DNA of 64,000 nucleotides from an uncultured Prevotellaceae bacterium. Its GTDB lineage: Bacteria; Bacteroidota; Bacteroidia; Bacteroidales; Bacteroidaceae. Below the pieces are notes generated by a model. The model made no database searches and was not told where the DNA came from. It saw nothing but the letters and a program-made list of their open reading frames with translations. Positions within the stretch are counted from its first letter, which is position 1. Each line of letters opens with the position of its first letter. Positions 40,468 to 52,919 of the stretch are shown here, in pieces. The translations under genes and the position numbers were made by a program. The stretch spans positions 112,958 to 176,957 of the forward strand of contig CAMVAT010000001.1 of the NCBI GenBank assembly GCA_947165505.1, given 5' to 3'.

Positions 40468-42279
40468 TTACGCCAACATTTGTTCGATTTCTTTCTGTTG
40501 TAAGATTCTTTGAATAGGGTGGCCGTCGGGGGTGCGGTTGACATCACGGCAGCCGAAAAGGCGGTTGACCACCATGTCCATCTCGTCGTTGGTGAGCACC
40601 TGCCCGTATGGGATGGCGGCGGCGCGTGCCATGGTCAGTGCCAGACGCTCGCTCTGTGCCTGCGACGCCTCATGCGTCTCCTCCAAGGCCTGCTGCACGA
40701 AGTCGCGAAGGAGCCGTTCGCCCCCCACCCCGTCCATCTCGGTGGGGATGCCGTTGACGGCGAAACTGCCACCGCCCAGGTCAGACACATCGAAGCCCAT
40801 GGTCTCGAGCGTGGGAAGTAGCGCACGGAGCGCCACGGCCTCGGCGGGAGCGAGCGTGAGCATTTCGGGGAAGAGCAACCGCTGCGCTGCCCATGTGTGT
40901 GAGGCAGTCTTGTTGAGAAAATCCTCGTAGAGGATGCGCACATGCGCGCGGTACTGGTCGATAATCATCAGCCCCGACTTCACCGCCGTCATGATATACC
41001 GTCCCTTATACTGATAGTGTGCGGGCGACTTCTCGGCCAACACATCGGCAGGTGTGTCGGACGTGTCGAAGAGGTCAGGTTCCTGCGACGGCTGCGTTAC
41101 GGTCTGCGACATCTCGGGGAAGAGTGTCTCCCACTGTTCGTCCACACGCTTGCGCGGTGACTGCCCGCCTCCCTTGAAGGGGTTGTATTGCGGATTGTAA
41201 TTCACTTTCGGCGCCTGCGCCGTGGCTGTGGGGTCAAACACCGGAATATCGGGCTTGCCCTCGGTATCGAAGTCGATGGTAGGCACCAAGTCGAACTTCC
41301 CGATAGCATCCTTGACAGCGGCAGAGAGCACCTGCCAGATGGCCTGTTCATTCTCGAACTTAATCTCCGTCTTGGTGGGGTGTATATTGACATCTATGTC
41401 GCCAGGCTCCACGTCGAAATAGATGAAATAGGGCACCTGTTCGCCCTGAGGCACCACCCGTTCGTAGGCGTTTTGCACGGCACGGTGGAAATAGGGGTGC
41501 TTCATGTACCGGCCGTTGACGAAGAAATACTGTTGTGCCCCTTTTTTGCGTGCCGCCTCAGGTTTGCCCACAAACCCGTAGATGCGGCACATGACGGTCT
41601 CCACCCCTACTGGTATGAGGTCTTGATTGAGTCGTTTGCCAAACACGTCAATGATGCGCTGCCTGAGCCCCGTCTGATGCAGGTTCAGCAATTCCGCCCC
41701 ATTGCTGACGAGTTTGAAAGCCACCTGCGGGTTGACCAGGGCGATACGCTCGAATGCGATGAGGATATTATTGAGTTCGGTAGTGTTCGACTTGAGGAAT
41801 TTTCTCCTTGCCGGCACATTATAAAAGAGGTTCTCGACCAAGAAGTTAGCCCCTTCTGGGCAAGCCACCGTCTCTTGTCCGCGGAATTTTGAGCCTGCGA
41901 TATTGACCATCGTGCCCACATCATCGCCCCGTCGCCGTGTCTTGAGCGTCACCTGCGCCACAGCCGCCACCGACGGCAGTGCCTCGCCCCGAAATCCCAT
42001 GGTGGTCAGGGCGAAAAGGTCGTCGGCCTTACGTATCTTCGATGTGGCATGCCGTTCGAAGGCCAATCGCGCGTCAGTGTCCGACATCCCCACGCCATCG
42101 TCGATGACCTGTATGGAGGTGCGCCCGGCATCCACCACGATGACGGTGATGTGCCGTGCCTCAGCATCCACGGCATTCTCGACCAGCTCCTTGATGACGG
42201 AAGCGGGCCGTTGTATCACCTCGCCAGCCGCTATCTGGTTGGCTACGGAGTCGGGTAATAGCTGTATGATGTCTGACAT
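40468..42279 (-). CDS. mutL: DNA mismatch repair protein MutL
   Basis: MSDIIQLLPDSVANQIAAGEVIQRPASVIKELVENAVDAEA; GFRGEALPSVAAVAQV. Confidence 0.96.
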   Translation of the reverse strand: MSDIIQLLPDSVANQIAAGEVIQRPASVIKELVENAVDAEARHITVIVVDAGRTSIQVIDDGVGMSDTDARLAFERHATSKIRKADDLFALTTMGFRGEALPSVAAVAQVTLKTRRRGDDVGTMVNIAGSKFRGQETVACPEGANFLVENLFYNVPARRKFLKSNTTELNNILIAFERIALVNPQVAFKLVSNGAELLNLHQTGLRQRIIDVFGKRLNQDLIPVGVETVMCRIYGFVGKPEAARKKGAQQYFFVNGRYMKHPYFHRAVQNAYERVVPQGEQVPYFIYFDVEPGDIDVNIHPTKTEIKFENEQAIWQVLSAAVKDAIGKFDLVPTIDFDTEGKPDIPVFDPTATAQAPKVNYNPQYNPFKGGGQSPRKRVDEQWETLFPEMSQTVTQPSQEPDLFDTSDTPADVLAEKSPAHYQYKGRYIMTAVKSGLMIIDQYRAHVRILYEDFLNKTASHTWAAQRLLFPEMLTLAPAEAVALRALLPTLETMGFDVSDLGGGSFAVNGIPTEMDGVGGERLLRDFVQQALEETHEASQAQSERLALTMARAAAIPYGQVLTNDEMDMVVNRLFGCRDVNRTPDGHPIQRILQQKEIEQMLA

Positions 42280-42342
42280 AGTTGTTGAGTTGACGAGTTG
42301 TTTCTTAGTTGACAAGACGATGATGAAATTCGGTTTCTATCT

Positions 42343-43980
42343 TCACTTAGCGGCTTTAGCTCCTTTTGAGCTGTTTTTGCCACGCCATACGAAGATGTCG
42401 TCCTTGCTGACAGGGCGGATGTCGTCGTACCAGGCGAACTGCGGCAGGTGTTGCTGTCCGGGTGGTATCTGCGTCATCGGATATAGGGTGCCCTCGGCCT
42501 TCGCCATCCATATCTTTTCCAGTTTCCTCTCTGGCGAGATATACATGCGCATGGTGTCCGTCTCGGTATAGTTGAGTCCGATGAGTGTGCTGTCGCTGTC
42601 GTCCATGGGGTAATACACCACCATCACGTTGCCCTCAGCCTCGTTGCGCCGCAGGTGTCCCCCGTCGTCGAAGAAAGAGTGCATGATTTTAGATGCCACC
42701 TGATTATAGTGTTTGCTGTCGCTCATCAGTTCTACAGACAGGGCGTTGCCCATGACATGCGCCTCGCGCACCGTCGAGTCGTTCATATACACCAGTATCT
42801 GGTTGCCCAGCAGTTGCCGTCCGCCGTTCCACATGATAGGATCGACATACATGGTGAGCGACGAGTCGCGCGAGCAGATGACCATCGAGTCGCATACCGC
42901 CTGCACATCGCGCCTATACGCGCGAACCTTATTATAACAATACACCTCGCGATAGACAGAGTCGGTGTCGATATGAAATGTTTTCACCCGCATCGTGTCG
43001 GCATGCAGATAGAGCGTGTCTTTCTGCGAATAGTCGATGAACATGGCATTTTGTGTGGCCACGCCCGCCCCCGTCTTTTCATCGTACGTGAAGAAATCGG
43101 CGTGCAGCTCGTTTTTATTCCGTTTATCCACGTACACCACATTGCCATAGCCGCGGCTGATCTTCGTGGCGCTGTCGTAGTAGAGGCTGTCGCCCACCAC
43201 CGACCGCGCCGCATTCTCTATCCGTGAGCGGTCGAACATCTCGGTGCGGTCGCCATCCATGAAGTAATAGCCGTTGGACGAGATGATCTGATATCCGTCT
43301 TTATTGGAGTAGATGGTCGAGGGACTCACTACCTGCGCCCGTCCGAGCCGGTCGTCGTAATAGAGCGTATCGGTGCGTATCTCGTAATCAGGACTTTTGA
43401 GCGTGACGTTGAAATAGGCTGAAGCCTCACGTGTGTCGAGGTTATACCTGCCCCAGTCGCTCACCAGATCGACATTTTTCTTCGAGTCGTGATAGTGTCC
43501 TCCCTCGGCATAGAACACGTAATTGAACTTACGGTCGTAGTTGAGGCTGTCGGTTTTGAGCACCGATGTCTTGCGATGAGTCACCACCACGTTTTTCCGG
43601 GCGAAGACCATCTCCCGTTCGGGGCGTCCGTCATACCAAGCATAGTCGGAGGTGAGTGTGAGCGTGTCGCTTTGGTTCATGCGCACATGCCCGAACGCCT
43701 CGAAGGTATTGTCGCGCTCATTGAAATAAGCGCTGTCGCACCTCAGCGTGGTGCCCGCGTGTCTGAAAGCGACATTGCCCTTGACTATCTGTATATTAGG
43801 TTTCTTATACTGGTCGTACATCAATTGGTCGGCATGGTCAAGATACACCTTTTGGTCGTTGGCCTGTCTGCGTTGTGCCGTGGCCGACAGGCAGACGACA
43901 AAGAGGCATAGAATCAGGAAAAGGATTCTATGCCCAAGATGTTGTCGATATGTCAAGCACGCCGTAGTCATCTTATCCAA
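42343..43980 (-). CDS. OstA-like / LPS transport-related protein
   Basis: VYLDHADQLMYDQYKKPNIQIVKGNVAFRHAGTTLRCDSAYFNERDNTFEAFGHVRMNQSDTLTLTSDYAWYDG OstA-type repeats. Confidence 0.85.
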   Translation of the reverse strand: MDKMTTACLTYRQHLGHRILFLILCLFVVCLSATAQRRQANDQKVYLDHADQLMYDQYKKPNIQIVKGNVAFRHAGTTLRCDSAYFNERDNTFEAFGHVRMNQSDTLTLTSDYAWYDGRPEREMVFARKNVVVTHRKTSVLKTDSLNYDRKFNYVFYAEGGHYHDSKKNVDLVSDWGRYNLDTREASAYFNVTLKSPDYEIRTDTLYYDDRLGRAQVVSPSTIYSNKDGYQIISSNGYYFMDGDRTEMFDRSRIENAARSVVGDSLYYDSATKISRGYGNVVYVDKRNKNELHADFFTYDEKTGAGVATQNAMFIDYSQKDTLYLHADTMRVKTFHIDTDSVYREVYCYNKVRAYRRDVQAVCDSMVICSRDSSLTMYVDPIMWNGGRQLLGNQILVYMNDSTVREAHVMGNALSVELMSDSKHYNQVASKIMHSFFDDGGHLRRNEAEGNVMVVYYPMDDSDSTLIGLNYTETDTMRMYISPERKLEKIWMAKAEGTLYPMTQIPPGQQHLPQFAWYDDIRPVSKDDIFVWRGKNSSKGAKAAK

Positions 43981-45398
43981 CCGTCGTATTCGAAGTCGCA
44001 GTCGCGATACTTTTCATCCATGCGCACGTACGTGTTTTTGAGTTTCTGCTTCACCCAGTCTTGCAGCATCTGCTCACGCCGCTTGGCCAATACGATGTTG
44101 CGCATATCCTGGAAGTCTTCAGTGATGGTGGCCCGATGGCTTTCCGTTCTGTTTTTCAGCCGTATGATGGCGCATACCGTTTTGCCACGGTTGTTGATCA
44201 TCGTGAAAGCGGGTGATATTTCGCCTGGTTTCAGTTTTTCCACCTCTCTGGCCACCTCGGTGGGCAGGTCCTGCATCCGGAACTTCGACGTGCGCATCAT
44301 GTTCGTCTCATCCACGTTGGCCATCAGTCCATGATTCGAGCGAGTATCTTTGTCGTCGCTGAGATAGGTGGCCGCCTCGTCGAAGGGGAATTTCTCTGCC
44401 CTGATGTCGTTGGCGATGGAGTCGAGGCGCAGCTTCATCTCTTCTACGGCCTCACTGCTGATCTGTGGCTTGAGCAGGATATGCCGCACATTGATGCGGT
44501 CGCCGCGACGGTCGATGAGCTGTATGATATGAAACCCGAACTCCGACTCTACGATTTTGGATATCTTATGAGGGTCGGTCAGATTGAACGCCACAGCGGC
44601 AAACGCGGGGTCGAGGCGTGCCCGCGGTTCGTATCCTAACTCACCGCCCTGTCTGGCCGACCCGTCTTCGGAATAGAGTCTTGCCAGCGTAGCAAAGGTC
44701 GTCTCGCCGTTGTTGACCCTGTCAGTGAACTCTCTCAATTGGTTTTTCACCCTGTTCACCTCCTCATCGGTCACTTTCGGCTCTTTGGTGATGATCTGCA
44801 CCTCTACCGTAGTGGGGATGAGGGGCAGACTGTCTTCTGGCATATCCTTGAAATAAGCCCTCACCTCAGCCGGCGACACAGAGATATCGCTCACCAGCTT
44901 TTGCTTCATCTTCTGCACGAGTTCACGGTTTTTGAAGTCATCGTGCATCTCTTGCCTCATCTGAGTGATTGACTGTTTACGATATTCCTCCAATTTCTCG
45001 CGCGAGCCAATCATCTGTATCCAATAGTTGATCTGCTCCTCTATGCTCTGTGTGATTTCCGCTTCCGACACCTCGATACTGTCGATGGCAGCCTGGTGCA
45101 GAAACAGTTTCTGCACGGCCAACTGCTCAGGTATCGCACAGTCGGGGTTTCCGTTCCATTTCATCCCTTCAGCTTCGCCTTGCAGTCTCATCATCTCGAT
45201 ATCAGAGCGAAGGATGGGCTCATCGCCCACCACCCACACCACCTCATCGACCACATGATGCTGGGATGACTTTTTCGGAACGCTGTCATTGGCGTGTGCA
45301 GGACCTGTCGAGGCGCTCCCGGGTAAACCCGTGGCCTGCACCGTCAGTACGGTGGCCGCCAAGCACGCAGCCAACTGAAAGATTTTCTTCATCTGCAC
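43968..45398 (-). CDS. SurA-like peptidylprolyl isomerase
   Basis: VVDEVVWVVGDEPILRSDIE; parvulin domain FATLARLYSEDGSARQGGELGYEPRARLDPAF. Confidence 0.92.
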   Translation of the reverse strand: MQMKKIFQLAACLAATVLTVQATGLPGSASTGPAHANDSVPKKSSQHHVVDEVVWVVGDEPILRSDIEMMRLQGEAEGMKWNGNPDCAIPEQLAVQKLFLHQAAIDSIEVSEAEITQSIEEQINYWIQMIGSREKLEEYRKQSITQMRQEMHDDFKNRELVQKMKQKLVSDISVSPAEVRAYFKDMPEDSLPLIPTTVEVQIITKEPKVTDEEVNRVKNQLREFTDRVNNGETTFATLARLYSEDGSARQGGELGYEPRARLDPAFAAVAFNLTDPHKISKIVESEFGFHIIQLIDRRGDRINVRHILLKPQISSEAVEEMKLRLDSIANDIRAEKFPFDEAATYLSDDKDTRSNHGLMANVDETNMMRTSKFRMQDLPTEVAREVEKLKPGEISPAFTMINNRGKTVCAIIRLKNRTESHRATITEDFQDMRNIVLAKRREQMLQDWVKQKLKNTYVRMDEKYRDCDFEYDGWIR

Positions 45399-45405
45399 GT
45401 CTTTT

Positions 45406-46824
45406 CTAATGTTTATTGACCGTGGCCACCACCTCTTTATTGACCACCACCGTATAGCGTTTGCGCAACTGGGCTACCCACTCTTTTTCCAGCTGGTCTT
45501 GGTAGTCGGCCACCACGAGCCCTCTCACGTCGGTATAGTCTTTAGGCGCCTTGAGCACCTTGCCGTATGTGGCATCGATGGGATAGTCTTTTGTGGGTTC
45601 CACCGTGACGTTTTTCTTAAACACGTCGCGGTCAACCAGTTTGCTGTCGCCGGGTTTGAATAATCCTTTCTCCACGCGTATGCGTATCACGGAGTCGGCA
45701 TTGAAGGTAGTGCGCAACCGTTCGTTCCACTCATCGAAGGGAACATTCTTCACGCATTTTTTCACAGCCTTCACGTCGCTCTTCACTTTCACATGATAAG
45801 CGATGCCCTTGAAACGGGGCTGGTCCCAAGCGTATTTCTTCTTGTTTTTCTTGAAGTAAGCAGCCAGTCCGGCCTCGTCGTTGGCCGCCTTTTCCCACAC
45901 GTGCTGGTTACTGATCTCGTAGAGCAGCAGTCCGTCGTGATACTCACGGATGAGGTTGGCCAGTTCAGGGTCATCGGCCTTCATCTCGTCGGCCTTGGCT
46001 TCGAGCAGAGCCGCCGTAGTGGTGTTTTGCTCCTCGGCCATCGCTTTCAGTTTGCGGTCGATGATGCTCTCGCGGATGCCCCGTTGGTCGATAAACCGGA
46101 TGATATCGTTTTTCAGCGAGTCAAAGGGGAAGAAATTCGACTTGTCGTTCATGTAGATGACATGGTAGCCGAAGGGCGAGAGCACCGGCTGCGACAGCTC
46201 ACCCTTGCGCAGGGCGTATGCCGTCTGTTCAAACTCGCGTACGGTCTGTCCGGGTTGTATCCAAGGCAGTTCACCCCCGTTGACCGCCGTCCCCTTATCG
46301 TCGGAGCATTGGCGTGCGAGTGTAGCGAAGTCAGCCCCTCCCTGCAAAGCTCTGTAGATCGAGTCGATACGATTCTTAGCCTTGCTCTGCTGTTCTGCCG
46401 TAGCGTTCTGGCTGAGTTGTATGAGGATGTGCGACGGTTTGATCAGTCCGCCGAGCGAATCGACCTGATGCTGGGTGCGGTCGTAAATACGGCGTGCCTC
46501 GTCAGCCACATCCTGGTCGTTGATGACGAAGGGCCGTATCTGCTGGTCGCGGTATTGTGCGAACTCGTTTTTAAAGGCCGTCGTCGTGTCGATGCGTGCA
46601 TCAAGTGCCGCCGCCACTTTCAACTTATAATTGATGAAAAGATCCACATACTCATCGACGCTTTTTTTGTCAATGACCCCGTCGGAATTATTTTTGTTGT
46701 ACGAATATTCGAACTCTGACCTTGTCACGGGTTGTCCGTTGATGGTCATAATCACCGGGTCGTTTTGCGCCTGAGCGGCCGTTGTCATCAACAGCAGAGC
46801 CGCCACGATAGACTTCAGTTTCAT
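45406..46824 (-). CDS. Parvulin-type peptidylprolyl isomerase
   Basis: Signal peptide; PSHILIQLSQNATAEQQSKAKNRIDSIYRALQGGADFATLARQCSDDKGTAVNGGELPW. Confidence 0.92.
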   Translation of the reverse strand: MKLKSIVAALLLMTTAAQAQNDPVIMTINGQPVTRSEFEYSYNKNNSDGVIDKKSVDEYVDLFINYKLKVAAALDARIDTTTAFKNEFAQYRDQQIRPFVINDQDVADEARRIYDRTQHQVDSLGGLIKPSHILIQLSQNATAEQQSKAKNRIDSIYRALQGGADFATLARQCSDDKGTAVNGGELPWIQPGQTVREFEQTAYALRKGELSQPVLSPFGYHVIYMNDKSNFFPFDSLKNDIIRFIDQRGIRESIIDRKLKAMAEEQNTTTAALLEAKADEMKADDPELANLIREYHDGLLLYEISNQHVWEKAANDEAGLAAYFKKNKKKYAWDQPRFKGIAYHVKVKSDVKAVKKCVKNVPFDEWNERLRTTFNADSVIRIRVEKGLFKPGDSKLVDRDVFKKNVTVEPTKDYPIDATYGKVLKAPKDYTDVRGLVVADYQDQLEKEWVAQLRKRYTVVVNKEVVATVNKH

Positions 46825-46839
46825 ATTTCCTGTTGTATT

Positions 46840-46895
46840 GGAAGTTTAGGAGTTTAGGAGTTTGGAAGTTTGGGAATTTGGGAGTTTGGGAGTTT
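46840..46895. repeat. Octanucleotide intergenic repeat
   Basis: ggaagttt aggagttt aggagttt ggaagttt gggaattt gggagttt gggagttt. Confidence 0.9.
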
Positions 46896-46952
46896 AGACA
46901 TTACCTTGACATTCCCTGTTCATTTTCTGTTCATTCCCAGTTCATTCCCAGT

Positions 46953-48476
<1,524 letters not shown>

Positions 48477-48532
48477 CTAAACAAGGATAGCGTCTGCCCT
48501 CTTTTCTCTTTGTTTTAATTGTATTTAACTTT

Positions 48533-48574
48533 GAGGTGAGAGGTAAGAGGTGAGAGGTAAGAGGTGAGAGGTAA
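48533..48574. repeat. Heptanucleotide intergenic repeat
   Basis: (GAGGTGA GAGGTAA)x3. Confidence 0.95.
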
Positions 48575-48643
48575 GAGATTACTCTGTAAATGGAGTATCG
48601 TCTTCACTCCTAAACTCCCAAACTCCTAAACTCCCAAACTCCT

Positions 48644-50830
48644 TTAATTAGCCATCTCAGAGAGGAACTTGATGCGTACCAGCCTCACTTGGTCTTCTTC
48701 GGCCTCGCCGCCCAGTTCTTCCATCGCCACGCTCAGGCGGTCGGTCTCGCTCTCGCTGAAATAGTCGTAGATGTCGTCCACCAGGTCGTCGTCCATCACT
48801 TCGTCGAGGAAATAGTCGATGTTGAGTTTGGTGCCGCTATATACGATGGCCTCTATCTCAGAGAGCAGTTCGCCGAACTCCAGTCCGAGTGCCTCGGCGA
48901 TGTCGTCGAGTGCCACTTTGCGGTCAATGCTTTGAATAATCTTTACTTTTAGCATTGATTTTTTGGCCACCGTGCGCACCCTCAACTCCTCGGGCCTTTC
49001 TATCTCATTCTCTTCGCAATGCCGCTTGATGAGATCGCAGAACTCCTGTCCATACCGCTTGGCTTTGCCAGCTCCTACCCCCTGTATGTTTTGCAGTTCC
49101 TGCAATGTGACGGGATACATCGTAGCCATCTGCTCGAGCGAGGGGTCTTGGAAAATGACGTATGGCGGAATATTCAATTTCTTTGACATTTTCTTCCGCA
49201 GATCTTTCAGCATGGCATAGAGTTCCGGGTCTAAGGCGTTGGCGGCGCCATCTACATGCTCGTCGCCCTCCTCTTCCTTAAACTCAGCGTCCTCGACAAT
49301 CATAAACGTCTGCGGATGTTTCATAAAGCGCTTGCCCGCCGCCGTGAGTTTCAGCAGTCCGTAGTTTTCCACATCCTTCTTGATATATCCGGCAATCAGA
49401 GCCTGCCGTATCACGGGATTCCATAGTTTCTGGTTTTCATCCTCGCCGCTGCCGAACTCTTCGAGCTCATTGTGGCGGTGCGACACGATGTCGTCGGTGC
49501 CCCGTCCTTTCACGAAGTCGATGACATAGTCGCTGCGGAAATTCTCCTTAATGGCACTGATGGCATGGAGCACGATGAGCAGCGCATTGGTCGCCTCGAT
49601 CTTGGTCTTGGGATGCAGGCAGTTGTCGCAGTTGCCGCAATTCTCCTTGGTATATTCCTCGCCGAAATAGTGCAGCAGCATTTTGCGTCTGCACACCGAC
49701 GACTCGGCGTAGGCCGCGGTCTCCTGTAGCAGTTGCCGTCCGATATCCTGTTCAGCCACGGGTTTCCCCTCCATGAATTTCTCCAGTTTTTGAAGGTCTT
49801 TGTAGGCATAGAAGGTGATGCACTTGCCCTCGCCGCCGTCTCTGCCGGCCCGTCCCGTCTCCTGATAGTATCCCTCCAGACTCTTGGGTATGTCGTAGTG
49901 TATCACGAAGCGCACATCGGGCTTGTCGATACCCATACCGAAGGCGATGGTAGCCACGATGACATCTATTTTCTCCATGAGGAAGTCGTCTTGCGTGTCG
50001 CTGCGTGTGGCCGAGTCGAGTCCGGCATGATAGGCCGCCGCCTTGATCTCGTTGGCGCAGAGGATGGCAGAGAGTTCTTCCACTTTCTTTCTCGACAGGC
50101 AATAGATGATGCCGCTCTTCCCGGGGTTTTGCTTGATAAAACGTATGATCTGCTTGTCTATCTCCTGCGTTTTCGGGCGCACTTCGTAATAGAGGTTAGG
50201 CCTGTTGAACGAGCTTTTAAACTCCAGCGCGTCGGCGATGCCCAAGCTCTTCTTGATGTCGGTGCGCACCTTGTCGGTAGCCGTGGCGGTGAGAGCGATG
50301 ACCGGGGCCTCGCCTATGCGCTGTATCGTGGGGCGGATATTGCGGTATTCCGGGCGGAAGTCATGTCCCCACTCCGAGATACAATGCGCCTCGTCGATCG
50401 CGTAAAAAGATATTTTGACCGTTTTGAGGAAATCCACGTTGTCGTCCTTATTCAACGACTCGGGAGCCACATAGAGCAGTTTTGTCTTCCCCTCCACGAT
50501 ATCGGCCTTGACCTGGTCGATAGCCGCCTTATTGAGCGACGAGTTGAGGTAGTGAGCCACCCCCTCCTCTTCGCTCATGCCATTGATCACATCTACTTGG
50601 TTTTTCATGAGAGCTATCAGCGGCGAGATCACGATGGCTGTGCCCTCCATGATGAGCGAGGGCAGTTGGTAGCACAGCGACTTGCCACCGCCGGTAGGCA
50701 TGAGCACAAAGGTATCGTTGCCAGCAAGCACATTCTTGATGATGGCTTCCTGGTCGCCTTTGAACTTATCGAAGCCGAAATACTGCTTCAGTTTCTGGGT
50801 TAGATTAAGGTTGTCGGTCATAGATGTCAA
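48644..50830 (-). CDS. recQ: ATP-dependent DNA helicase RecQ
   Basis: VLMPTGGGKSLCYQLPSL; DEAHC; QETGRAGRDGGEGKC; RQC and HRDC domains. Confidence 0.96.
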   Translation of the reverse strand: MTSMTDNLNLTQKLKQYFGFDKFKGDQEAIIKNVLAGNDTFVLMPTGGGKSLCYQLPSLIMEGTAIVISPLIALMKNQVDVINGMSEEEGVAHYLNSSLNKAAIDQVKADIVEGKTKLLYVAPESLNKDDNVDFLKTVKISFYAIDEAHCISEWGHDFRPEYRNIRPTIQRIGEAPVIALTATATDKVRTDIKKSLGIADALEFKSSFNRPNLYYEVRPKTQEIDKQIIRFIKQNPGKSGIIYCLSRKKVEELSAILCANEIKAAAYHAGLDSATRSDTQDDFLMEKIDVIVATIAFGMGIDKPDVRFVIHYDIPKSLEGYYQETGRAGRDGGEGKCITFYAYKDLQKLEKFMEGKPVAEQDIGRQLLQETAAYAESSVCRRKMLLHYFGEEYTKENCGNCDNCLHPKTKIEATNALLIVLHAISAIKENFRSDYVIDFVKGRGTDDIVSHRHNELEEFGSGEDENQKLWNPVIRQALIAGYIKKDVENYGLLKLTAAGKRFMKHPQTFMIVEDAEFKEEEGDEHVDGAANALDPELYAMLKDLRKKMSKKLNIPPYVIFQDPSLEQMATMYPVTLQELQNIQGVGAGKAKRYGQEFCDLIKRHCEENEIERPEELRVRTVAKKSMLKVKIIQSIDRKVALDDIAEALGLEFGELLSEIEAIVYSGTKLNIDYFLDEVMDDDLVDDIYDYFSESETDRLSVAMEELGGEAEEDQVRLVRIKFLSEMAN

Positions 50831-52078
50831 TTAGCGGTTATCTAATTTGGCGAGATGTGCTTTATCGAGTTGCTGTTCTACATACTCTTTGGTCACATTG
50901 AATTTCTTGGCGCGCTGCGATGGTTTCTCAAACATGGCGTCCATCATCACGCTCTCCACGATGCTTCGCAGTCCGCGTGCTCCGAGTTTGTACTCCATGG
51001 CCTTATCCACGATGGTCTCGAGCGCGTCTTTGTCAAAGGTGAGGCTGATGCCATCCATCTCAAACAGTTTGATATACTGTTTGACGATAGAGTTCTTAGG
51101 CTCCACCAGTATTTTGCTGAGCGCCTCGCGGTCGAGCGGGTTGAGGTAAGTGAGCACAGGCAGACGCCCGATGATTTCGGGAATGAGCCCGAACGACTTG
51201 AGATCTTGCGGCAGGATGTATTTCATCATGTCCTCCTTGTCGATGTTGCGCACGTTTTGCACCGAGTTGTATCCCACCACATGGGTGTTGAGGCGCTGTG
51301 CTATCTTGCGCTCGATGCCGTCGAAGGCACCGCCGCAGATAAACAGGATATTTCGCGTGTTGACATGGATATACTCCTGGTCGGGGTGCTTGCGCCCGCC
51401 CTGCGGCGGCACATTGACCATGGTGCCCTCTAGGAGTTTGAGCAGTCCCTGCTGCACGCCCTCGCCACTGACGTCGCGGGTGATGGAGGGGTTGTCGCTC
51501 TTGCGTGCGATCTTGTCTATCTCGTCGATGAAGACGATGCCCCTCTCGGCTGAGGGCACATCGTAGTCGGCCACCTGTAGCAGTCGCGAGAGGATGCTCT
51601 CCACATCCTCGCCCACGTAACCAGCCTCGGTGAAGACGGTGGCATCGACGATGGTGAAGGGCACCTTGAGCAGTTTGGCGATGGTGCGCGCCAGCAGAGT
51701 CTTGCCCGTGCCGGTGGCGCCCACCATGATGATATTGCTTTTCTCGATTTCCACGCCGTCGTTGCTCTCGGGCTGCTGCAACCGTTTGTAGTGGTTATAG
51801 ACAGCCACGGAGAGAAAGCGTTTGGCCTCATCCTGCCCGATGACATACTGGTCGAGGTATTCCTTGATCTCTTTAGGCTTCGGCACCTTTTTCAGGTCGA
51901 TGGGGGCCGGTGGCGCCCCGTTGAAGCCTCTGGCCCCGCCTTCGGCCAGTCCTGCCGATTTTACGATATCGTAAGCCTGCTGTGCGCAGTCCTCGCATAT
52001 AAACCCGTTGACGCCCGTGATGAGCAGTTTCACCTCATTTTCGTTCCTGCCGCAGAAGTTGCAAGTTTTCTTTTTCAT
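50831..52078 (-). CDS. clpX: ATP-dependent Clp protease ATP-binding subunit ClpX
   Basis: [29 protein letters not shown] zinc finger; [18 protein letters not shown]. Confidence 0.97.
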   Translation of the reverse strand: MKKKTCNFCGRNENEVKLLITGVNGFICEDCAQQAYDIVKSAGLAEGGARGFNGAPPAPIDLKKVPKPKEIKEYLDQYVIGQDEAKRFLSVAVYNHYKRLQQPESNDGVEIEKSNIIMVGATGTGKTLLARTIAKLLKVPFTIVDATVFTEAGYVGEDVESILSRLLQVADYDVPSAERGIVFIDEIDKIARKSDNPSITRDVSGEGVQQGLLKLLEGTMVNVPPQGGRKHPDQEYIHVNTRNILFICGGAFDGIERKIAQRLNTHVVGYNSVQNVRNIDKEDMMKYILPQDLKSFGLIPEIIGRLPVLTYLNPLDREALSKILVEPKNSIVKQYIKLFEMDGISLTFDKDALETIVDKAMEYKLGARGLRSIVESVMMDAMFEKPSQRAKKFNVTKEYVEQQLDKAHLAKLDNR

Positions 52079-52080
52079 TC

Positions 52081-52749
52081 TTATTTCTTGCGTGTCAACA
52101 CATTGTCAATCATTCCGTAAGCCTTGGCCTCGTCGGCGTCCATCCAATAGTTGCGGTCAGAGTCTTGCCACACCTTGTCGTACGGGGTATGCGAGTGCTC
52201 GGAGATGATGGTATATAACAATTTCTTGTACTTCTGTATTTCGCGTGCTTCGATCTCGATGTCGGATGCCTGTCCCTGCACGCCGCCGAGCGGCTGGTGT
52301 ATCATCACGCGGCTGTGGGGCAGCGCCGAGCGTTTGCCCTCGGTGCCGGCCACGAGCAGCACGGCAGCCATCGATGCGGCCATGCCGGTGCAGATGGTAG
52401 CCACGTCGGATGTGATAAACTGCATGGTGTCGTATATGCCGAGTCCGGCGGTGACGCTTCCGCCCGGCGAGTTGATGTAAATAGAGATGTCTTTTCCGCT
52501 ATCTACGGAGTCGAGGTATAGCAACTGCGCCTGCAGTGTATTGGCGGTATAGTCGTCGATAGGTGTGCCGAGGAAGATGATGCGGTCCATCATCAGTCGT
52601 GAGAACACATCCATCTGTGTCACGTTCAACTGTCTTTCCTCAAGGATATAAGGATTGAGATACTGCGCTTGTGCGCCAGCGACATCGTCGAGCACCATGC
52701 TGTTGATGCCCAAATGCTTAGTAGCGTATTTTCTAAAATCGTTCCACAT
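52081..52749 (-). CDS. clpP: ATP-dependent Clp protease proteolytic subunit
   Basis: [64 protein letters not shown]. Confidence 0.97.
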   Translation of the reverse strand: MWNDFRKYATKHLGINSMVLDDVAGAQAQYLNPYILEERQLNVTQMDVFSRLMMDRIIFLGTPIDDYTANTLQAQLLYLDSVDSGKDISIYINSPGGSVTAGLGIYDTMQFITSDVATICTGMAASMAAVLLVAGTEGKRSALPHSRVMIHQPLGGVQGQASDIEIEAREIQKYKKLLYTIISEHSHTPYDKVWQDSDRNYWMDADEAKAYGMIDNVLTRKK

Positions 52750-52919
52750 AAAAATATATATAACAGAAGAGCGTTTTTCTGCTCTTGATTAACTATTTGC
52801 AGACGCCCGGTCACCATTTTTTGGGCCCTTTCGCGTCTATGTTATGCAAAGATAATCAAAAAAAACAGAAAAACGCTCTTCTTATGTTTTTTTTTGAAAA
52901 AAAAATTCAAATTTAGGGT

